Origin: Pseudomonadota bacterium
GTDB lineage: Bacteria > Pseudomonadota > Alphaproteobacteria > Rhizobiales > Devosiaceae
DNA length: 10,017 nucleotides
NCBI GenBank assembly: GCA_023387585.1
Contig: JAEWHZ010000158.1
Span: 1 to 10,017, forward strand
Direction: 5' to 3'
How positions within the stretch are numbered: the stretch's first letter is position 1; each line of letters opens with the position of its first letter. A model generated the notes under the pieces. It was not told the origin of the DNA. It did not search any database and saw nothing but the letters and a program-made list of their open reading frames with translations. Below are positions 5,980 through 10,017 of this stretch, piece after piece. A program made the translations under genes and the position numbers.

Positions 5980-7002
5980 ATGGAAATGGTTATTACCGCC
6001 CTCATGGGCGACTTCCTCGGCACCCCCGTCTATTTCTGGGTTGCCTTCATCACCCTCGTCATCGGCCTTCTGGTCTTCGACCTGGGCATCCTGCACCGAC
6101 ACGAGCATGAGATCTCCGCCAAGGAGAGCCTGACGCTCTATGCCTTCTACGTTGTCATCGCCCTGTTGTTCGGCGCCTGGGTGTGGTTCTCGCGCGGCGC
6201 GCAGTCGGGGCTCGAATTCTACACCGGCTATCTGATCGAGCAGAGCCTGGCGATGGACAATATGTTCGTCATCGCCTCGATATTCACCTTCTTCAGCATA
6301 CCGCGGCTCTACCAGCACCGCGTGCTGTTCTGGGGCATTCTGGGCGTGATCGTCTTCCGCGCCCTGCTGATCGGCGTCGGCGCGGCGCTGGTGCATTCGT
6401 TCGAATACATCCTGTTTCTGTTCGGCGCCTTCCTGGTGTTCACCGGCCTGCGCATGTTCGCGCACAAGGAAAGCGACAGCGATATCGGCGACAACCCGCT
6501 GCTCAAATGGCTGCGGCGCCATCTGCCGATCACCGACAAGCTGCACGGGCGCAATTTCACCGTGCGCCAGTTCAACCCCAAAGCCGGCCGCGAAACGCTG
6601 TTCCTGACCCCGCTGGCCGTGGCGCTGATCATGGTCGAGATCGTCGATCTGATCTTCGCCGTCGACAGCGTGCCGGCCGTGTTCGCGGTGACGCAGGACA
6701 CCTTCATCGTCTACACCTCGAACATCTTCGCCATTCTCGGCCTGCGCGCGCTCTACTTCGCCCTGGCGGCGGCCATGAACCGCTTCCGCTATCTGCAGGT
6801 CTCGCTGGCGATCATCCTGGTGCTGATCGGCATCAAGATCTTCCTCGTGCCGCTGGGCATCCATATCGACACCCTGCTCTCGCTGGTCGTGACCATCTCG
6901 ATCCTCGCCGGCGGCGTACTGTATTCGCTGTGGAAGACCCGCAACGAGCCCGAAATCGGGCCGATCAGCGATGCGGAAATTCCCGAGCGCAAGGGGAACT
7001 GA
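5980..7002 (+). CDS. terC: TerC/Alx-family integral membrane protein, probable metal (Mn2+) exporter
   Basis: Polytopic inner-membrane protein of 340 residues with about eight or nine hydrophobic helices (for example 17-36, 53-71, 114-137, 143-160, 206-228, 272-292, 298-316). Two acidic intramembrane motifs define the family: EQSLAMDNMFV (87-97) and EIVDLIFAVDSVPA (220-233), with acidic residues E87, D93, E220, D223 and D229 probably lining the metal path. E. coli Alx and related proteins export manganese, and some members metallate secreted enzymes; here metal and direction are inferred. The cytoplasmic loop at 161-205 is polar. Start at 5980 has a weak AGG site; ATG codons 2 and 8 codons later are alternatives. 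It follows the hydrolase by 141 nt with its own possible promoter and ends before a hairpin, so it is probably monocistronic. Confidence 0.9.
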   Translation: MEMVITALMGDFLGTPVYFWVAFITLVIGLLVFDLGILHRHEHEISAKESLTLYAFYVVIALLFGAWVWFSRGAQSGLEFYTGYLIEQSLAMDNMFVIASIFTFFSIPRLYQHRVLFWGILGVIVFRALLIGVGAALVHSFEYILFLFGAFLVFTGLRMFAHKESDSDIGDNPLLKWLRRHLPITDKLHGRNFTVRQFNPKAGRETLFLTPLAVALIMVEIVDLIFAVDSVPAVFAVTQDTFIVYTSNIFAILGLRALYFALAAAMNRFRYLQVSLAIILVLIGIKIFLVPLGIHIDTLLSLVVTISILAGGVLYSLWKTRNEPEIGPISDAEIPERKGN

Positions 7003-7017
7003 CGGCCGGGCCAGGCC

Positions 7018-7068
7018 GGGTGCATCTCGCCGTTTCACCTGAACGCCAAGATGCACCCCGCGGGCTTT
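7018..7068 (+). terminator. Candidate terminator after terC
   Basis: GGGTGCATCT (7018-7027) pairs perfectly with AGATGCACCC (7049-7058). The 21-nt loop can form a further CGTT/AACG pairing (7031-7034 / 7042-7045). CGCGGGCTTTTCC follows with a short T-run. The long loop and interrupted T-run make it a moderate candidate. Confidence 0.45.
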
Positions 7069-7123
7069 TCCTGTCGCCCTGGCAAGAAACGCTCTATGGT
7101 GCCGGGCACCTCGGAGAGCCGTC

Positions 7124-8122
7124 ATGCGCCTGCTTGCCCTTATCGGATTCAGCCTTCTCGCCCCCCTCCTGCCGGCGAACGCGCAAAGCTTCGACTGCGC
7201 CTCGGCCGGCTCGGAATTCGAGCATCTGATCTGTGACACGCCCGAGCTGTCCCGTCTCGACGGGCGGCTCGACATCGCCTATCGCACCGCCATCGCCGCG
7301 CTGTCCCCCGGGGCGCTGGCCGCCGTGCGGACCGGCCAGCGCCAATGGCTCGCCCATGCCCAAACCGTCTGCCTGGGTCCGCTGGCCGGCAGCTATAACG
7401 AGCCGCCGGCCTGCCTCGCGACCGAATATCGCAACCGCCTCACCGCGCTCGGCCAGAGCCGCATGGCCGGCGAGCACCGCTTCTATACCGTCTCCGCCTA
7501 TGCCAGCGGCCCCGACCCCAACTATGTCGACGAAGCGGATTCGGCCTGGGCGCTGGCGGCGCACCAGGCCGATGCGGTGCGCATCGACGACGACGATCCG
7601 ATGGCGGGCATCCTCAACGCCGAGACCGACCGGCTTCTCGAGCGCTCGGAGGCGAGCAAAGCCGACGGCTTCGATACCGGCTCCGACACCCAGCTCTCCA
7701 TGCGCATCGAATCCGTGAGCCAACGGCGCATCTCGCTCAGGATCGACGATTGGTGGTACGGCCACGGCGCCGCGCACGGCAATTATGCCATCACCTATGT
7801 GCACGTCCTGTCCGAGCCCGCCCGGCTGATCGGCACCGAAGACATCTTCGACACCGAAGGATGGCAGACGGCGCTGGCGGAGGCGACGCTGGAATCGCTG
7901 CGCGCGACGCTTGGCGACATATTGTGGGAGCTGGAGGTCGACGACATCGTCGACATCGTCGCCGATCCGGCGCGCTGGACCTTCGCCGAGCGCGGGCTGA
8001 CGATCCAGTTCCAGCCTTACGAGGTCACGGCCTACGCCTATGGCGCGCCCACCGCCACCGTGTCCTGGGACAGCCTGGAAGATTTCACGGCCGAGGACGC
8101 CTATACGCTGAGCTGGGAGTAG
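7124..8122 (+). CDS. Secreted protein: LprI-like N-terminus plus DUF3298/RsiV-like C-terminus
   Basis: Exported protein of 332 residues. Residues 1-20 form a signal peptide ending PANA, so the mature protein begins QSFDCA. Residues 21-110 resemble the lysozyme-inhibitor LprI N-terminal domain: SFDCA, EHLICDTPELSRLDGRLDIAYR and cysteines 25, 37, 83 and 97 in two likely disulfides, with RQWL near 73-76. The C-terminal half resembles DUF3298 (the RsiV lysozyme-sensing fold): DDWWYGHGAAHGNYAITYVHV (about 208-228) and QFQPYEVTAYAYGAP (295-309). GGAGAG (7113-7118) sits 5 nt before the ATG. Both domain families are linked to lysozyme, which suggests a periplasmic or outer-membrane role in lysozyme binding or envelope defence, but this is inference. 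It follows terC by 121 nt and ends beside repeat copy 2. Confidence 0.75.
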   Translation: MRLLALIGFSLLAPLLPANAQSFDCASAGSEFEHLICDTPELSRLDGRLDIAYRTAIAALSPGALAAVRTGQRQWLAHAQTVCLGPLAGSYNEPPACLATEYRNRLTALGQSRMAGEHRFYTVSAYASGPDPNYVDEADSAWALAAHQADAVRIDDDDPMAGILNAETDRLLERSEASKADGFDTGSDTQLSMRIESVSQRRISLRIDDWWYGHGAAHGNYAITYVHVLSEPARLIGTEDIFDTEGWQTALAEATLESLRATLGDILWELEVDDIVDIVADPARWTFAERGLTIQFQPYEVTAYAYGAPTATVSWDSLEDFTAEDAYTLSWE

Positions 8123-8130
8123 TTCCGCTG

Positions 8131-8235
8131 GAGCGTTTCCAGAAAAAGTGGACACCACTTTTTCGGTTCGGAAACGCGACAAAACAAAGACTTAGAGCTC
8201 CTGTTCTGATTCGATCAGAACAGGAGCTGCTCTAG
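8131..8235 (+). repeat. Two-palindrome intergenic repeat, copy 2
   Basis: Same element as 5076-5180, 13 differences over 105 bp. Hairpin A: GCGTTTCC (8133-8140) / GGAAACGC, inner stem GAAAAAGTGG (8142-8151) / CCACTTTTTC (8155-8164). Hairpin B: AGCTCCTGTTCTGAT (8196-8210) / ATCAGAACAGGAGCT (8214-8228), flanked by TAGAGC (8193-8198) and GCTCTA (8229-8234). It begins 9 nt after the LprI-like stop codon and its last bases contain the stop codon of the converging acetyltransferase gene. It may act as a bidirectional terminator. Confidence 0.9.
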
Positions 8236-8519
8236 CCGCGCAGATCGGCCCAGTCGGGGTGGCGGCGGAACTGCACCTCGACATAGGGGCAGACCGGATC
8301 GATCCGGAAACCTTCCGACCGCGCATCGGCGATGGCGCGCTTGACGAGTTGCAGCGCAAAGCCGCGCCCCTCATAGGCCGGCGGCACGCCGGTATGGTCG
8401 ATGACCATCACCTTGTCGCGCCAGCGATAGGTCATCTCGGCTTCTGCACCGGGCCCCAGCGGCGCCGAATAGCGTCCGCCCCTGTCCGTTTCCGCACGCT
8501 CGATATTCAGTTGGGTCAT
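8232..8519 (-). CDS. Small GNAT-fold N-acetyltransferase (COG2388-like)
   Basis: Cytoplasmic protein of 95 residues. The truncated GNAT core of the COG2388 group is clear: VPPAYEGRGFALQLVKRAI (45-63), where EGRGFA binds the acetyl-CoA pyrophosphate, then VCPYVEVQFRRHPDWADL (76-93), the characteristic PxCPYxxxxFxRHP ending of these short proteins. Full GNAT enzymes are about 150 residues; this length is normal for the subgroup. Start ATG 8519 is preceded by AAGGAGAG. The longer frame to 8576 lacks support. The stop codon (TAG, 8234-8232) lies inside the end of repeat copy 2. Substrate unknown. It lies downstream of the FAH gene but beyond a strong terminator, so it is probably transcribed separately. 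Confidence 0.85.
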   Translation of the reverse strand: MTQLNIERAETDRGGRYSAPLGPGAEAEMTYRWRDKVMVIDHTGVPPAYEGRGFALQLVKRAIADARSEGFRIDPVCPYVEVQFRRHPDWADLRG

Positions 8520-8599
8520 TGCGCCTCTCCTTGCAGCCTGCATCAGCACAACGCCGGCGGCGGCCGGGCGCTGCACCGGCGGCGTCTTTTCCGAAACGC

Positions 8600-8638
8600 A
8601 AAAAATCGCGGGCCCCGGCTGCGATCGCCAGGGCCCGC
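8600..8638 (-). terminator. Rho-independent terminator of the FAH gene
   Basis: On the minus strand a 12-bp stem with one G-T wobble (arms 8638-8627 and 8619-8608, GCGGGCCCTGGC / GCCGGGGCCCGC) closes a 7-nt loop and is followed by GA and six T (8605-8600). It starts 7 nt after the TAA stop. This is the best intrinsic terminator in the window and separates the fucose-type genes from the acetyltransferase. Confidence 0.88.
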
Positions 8639-8645
8639 AACGAAC

Positions 8646-9497
8646 TTAGCCGGCGTAAGCGCGGACGGTCTGCTGCTGCTCGCCAAGACCCTCGACGCCG
8701 AGCTTCATGACATTGCCCGGCTTGAGCCAGACCGGCTCGGGCTTGATGCCCATGCCGACGCCCGGCGGGGTGCCGGTCGAGATGATGTCGCCTGGCTGCA
8801 GGCTCATGAACTGGCTGACATAGGAGACGATCTTGGCGACGCCGAAGATCATGGTCTTGGTGCTGCCGTCCTGGTAGCGCTTGCCGTCGATCTCGAGCCA
8901 CAGCTTGAGGTCCTGCGGGTCGGCGACCTCGTCGCGCGTCACCATCCACGGCCCGATCGGCCCGAACGTGTCGGCGCCCTTGCCCTTGTCCCAGGTGCCG
9001 CCGCGCTCGGTCTGGAAATGGCGCTCGGAGACGTCGTTGACGACGCAATAGCCGGCCACGTGCTCGAAGGCGTCGGCCTCCTCGACATAGCGCGCTTCCT
9101 TGCCGATCACGATGCCGAGCTCGACTTCCCAGTCCGGCTTGATCGCGTTCTTGGGGATGATCACGTCGTCGTTCGGGCCGACGATGGCGCTGGTGGCCTT
9201 CATGAAGATGATCGGCTCTTCCGGGATCGGCGCGCCGGTCTCGGCGGCGTGGTCGGCATAGTTCAGCCCGATGCAGATGAACTTGCCCACCGAACCCACG
9301 CAGGGCCCGATGCGCTGGCCGTCGGCGACCTTGGGAAGCGTGGCCACATCGACGGCCGCAATCTTGGCCAGCCCTTCCGGCGTCAGCACATCGCCGGCGA
9401 TGTCGGAGACGACGCCGCTCAGGTCGCGTACGCTGCCATCACCCGCCACGATCGCCGGCTTTTCCTGCCCCTTGGCTCCAACGCGCAAGAGCTTCAT
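8646..9497 (-). CDS. FAH-family hydrolase, probable 2,4-diketo-3-deoxy-L-fuconate hydrolase
   Basis: Cytoplasmic metal-dependent C-C hydrolase of the fumarylacetoacetate hydrolase fold, 283 residues. Metal ligands Glu124 and Glu126 (DWEVELGIVIGK) and Asp155 (NDVSER) are present, with the HxxE dyad His83-Glu86 in GLNYADHAAE, the segment GTWDKGKGADTFGP (167-180) and STGTPPGVGMG (240-250). In the oxidative L-fucose/L-rhamnose route such enzymes cleave the 2,4-diketo-3-deoxy acid to pyruvate and L-lactate. That role is favoured because the next upstream gene is fucU. Related proteins are often labelled ureidoglycolate lyase, but no purine-degradation gene is nearby. GGAGG lies 7 nt before ATG 9497. 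The 89-nt gap from fucU carries the CTGACATGTCAG palindrome, so it may have its own regulated promoter. The gene ends at a strong terminator. Confidence 0.85.
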   Translation of the reverse strand: MKLLRVGAKGQEKPAIVAGDGSVRDLSGVVSDIAGDVLTPEGLAKIAAVDVATLPKVADGQRIGPCVGSVGKFICIGLNYADHAAETGAPIPEEPIIFMKATSAIVGPNDDVIIPKNAIKPDWEVELGIVIGKEARYVEEADAFEHVAGYCVVNDVSERHFQTERGGTWDKGKGADTFGPIGPWMVTRDEVADPQDLKLWLEIDGKRYQDGSTKTMIFGVAKIVSYVSQFMSLQPGDIISTGTPPGVGMGIKPEPVWLKPGNVMKLGVEGLGEQQQTVRAYAG

Positions 9498-9516
9498 GAG
9501 ATAACCTCCGATAATG

Positions 9517-9528
9517 CTGACATGTCAG
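9517..9528. promoter_or_regulatory. Candidate operator CTGACATGTCAG upstream of the FAH gene
   Basis: Perfect 12-bp palindrome centred about 25 nt before the FAH start, in the fucU-FAH gap. A one-mismatch version followed by the same TGG lies at 1731-1742 between eda and lldD. Its length and symmetry suit a dimeric regulator such as a GntR-family protein, but the regulator is not in the window. Confidence 0.45.
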
Positions 9529-9586
9529 TGGGCTCTTAGCGCAGCCTTGGCGCCGGGCAAAGCCCGATTGGCCGGCAGGCGTCCAC

Positions 9587-10017
9587 TCATTCGGGTCGCA
9601 CGACCCCCTTCTTTAGTAGGATGTTGCCATAGAGCCGGCGTTCGCCGGTGGCGACGATGGCATAGGCGGCCTTCACCCGCTCGTAAAAGGCGAAGCGCTC
9701 GAGCGAGGACAGGGAGAAGCCCGGCTCCAGCCGTTCGATCACCGCCTCGAACTCGTCGATGATCGGCTCGCGCCGGCTGGCATCGCCCACCACCTGCATG
9801 GTGAAGGCGGCCTCGTCGACGAAAGTGTCGAGCGGCATCACCGTCAGCACCGCTTCGAGCGCGTCGGTGGCGCTGATGCCGTCGAGCCGAACGCAGATCG
9901 GCCCGGCGCTGGTGGCCGGATAATTGGCGTCGACGATGGCGATCTCGTCGCCATGGCCCATCTCGCGCAGGACGGCCAGCAGTTCCGGCCCCAGCAGCGG
10001 GTGTATGTTCTTCAGCA
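9587..10017 (-). CDS. fucU: L-fucose mutarotase (RbsD/FucU family), lacking its first base
   Basis: Interconverts the alpha and beta anomers of L-fucose, supplying the form used by the next enzyme. From the right edge the frame reads (A)TG then LKNIHPLLGPELLAVLREMG, so if the missing base is A the gene is complete at 143 residues with its start codon one base outside the window. Residue numbering then matches E. coli FucU closely: His22 and Asp24 in MGHGDEI, DANYPA at 30-35, GPICVRLDG, and the C-terminal signature RFAFYERVKAAYAIVATGER followed by YGNILLKKGV. The internal ATG at 9961 would delete the conserved N-terminus and is not the start. It probably forms an operon with the FAH-family hydrolase 89 nt downstream; other fucose genes would be expected beyond the right edge. 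RbsD-type ribose pyranase is unlikely given the FucU-specific C-terminus. Confidence 0.92.
   Translation of the reverse strand, partial: LKNIHPLLGPELLAVLREMGHGDEIAIVDANYPATSAGPICVRLDGISATDALEAVLTVMPLDTFVDEAAFTMQVVGDASRREPIIDEFEAVIERLEPGFSLSSLERFAFYERVKAAYAIVATGERRLYGNILLKKGVVRPE

Noticed and set aside
5953..7275. Long minus-strand open frame of 440 codons opposite terC
   Set aside because: The translation is His/Asp/Glu-rich with no family features, and it lies opposite a clear membrane protein with conserved motifs.
8646..9497. Ureidoglycolate lyase as the function of the FAH-family gene
   Set aside because: That label is common for relatives, but no allantoin or purine gene is nearby, whereas fucU is directly upstream, which favours the fucose-pathway hydrolase.
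1..10017. CRISPR arrays, tRNA or rRNA genes, integrases and transposases
   Set aside because: No regularly spaced repeats, no cloverleaf-like sequence with a T-loop signature and no recombinase motifs were found on either strand by eye.

Overview
The base composition is high in G+C with strong G/C third-position bias. The gene set fits an alphaproteobacterium of the order Hyphomicrobiales (Devosia-like or rhizobial): ModE/ModA next to an orphan KDPG aldolase, an LldD-type enzyme with the motif FFDYADSGSWTEGTYRAN, a TerC protein, a non-phosphorylating L-fucose gene pair, and a two-palindrome intergenic repeat. The order is inferred from protein style and repeat architecture; no search was run. 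No rRNA, tRNA, CRISPR array, transposase or phage gene is visible.

Layout. (1) 1-1638, minus strand: eda (KDPG aldolase), then modE 3 nt later, then modA, which runs off the left edge. A perfect CGTTATGTT-N6-AACATAACG Mo-box lies just upstream of modA. (2) 1776-2951, plus strand: lldD, an FMN L-lactate/2-hydroxyacid dehydrogenase divergent from eda. It converges, with a 6-nt gap, on a membrane-anchored diheme cytochrome c (2958-3836, minus). A PfkB sugar kinase (3914-4894, minus) lies upstream of the cytochrome gene. (3) 5074-5180: copy 1 of a 105-bp repeat, followed by an alpha/beta-hydrolase (5212-5838, plus), a TerC membrane protein (5980-7002, plus) and a secreted LprI + DUF3298-like protein (7124-8122, plus). 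(4) 8131-8235: copy 2 of the repeat, filling the gap between the LprI-like gene and a small converging GNAT acetyltransferase (8232-8519, minus), whose stop codon lies inside the repeat. (5) 8646-10017, minus: fucU (L-fucose mutarotase, lacking only its first base) and an FAH-family hydrolase followed by a strong intrinsic terminator.

How the genes may work together. FucU and the FAH-family hydrolase look like the first and last steps of the oxidative L-fucose (or L-rhamnose) route, which ends in pyruvate and L-lactate. The LldD-like enzyme could oxidise that L-lactate to pyruvate, passing electrons to the respiratory chain, possibly through the adjacent diheme cytochrome. A near-identical palindrome (CT[A/G]ACATGTCAG followed by TGG) lies upstream of both the FAH gene and the eda/lldD divergent promoters and could be a shared operator. 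The molybdenum block is a second, separate theme: ModE here is only a DNA-binding domain without molbindin domains and is apparently translationally coupled to eda. The 105-bp repeat pair is the most unusual non-coding structure: 6 of its 13 differences form three compensatory base-pair changes in its two hairpins.
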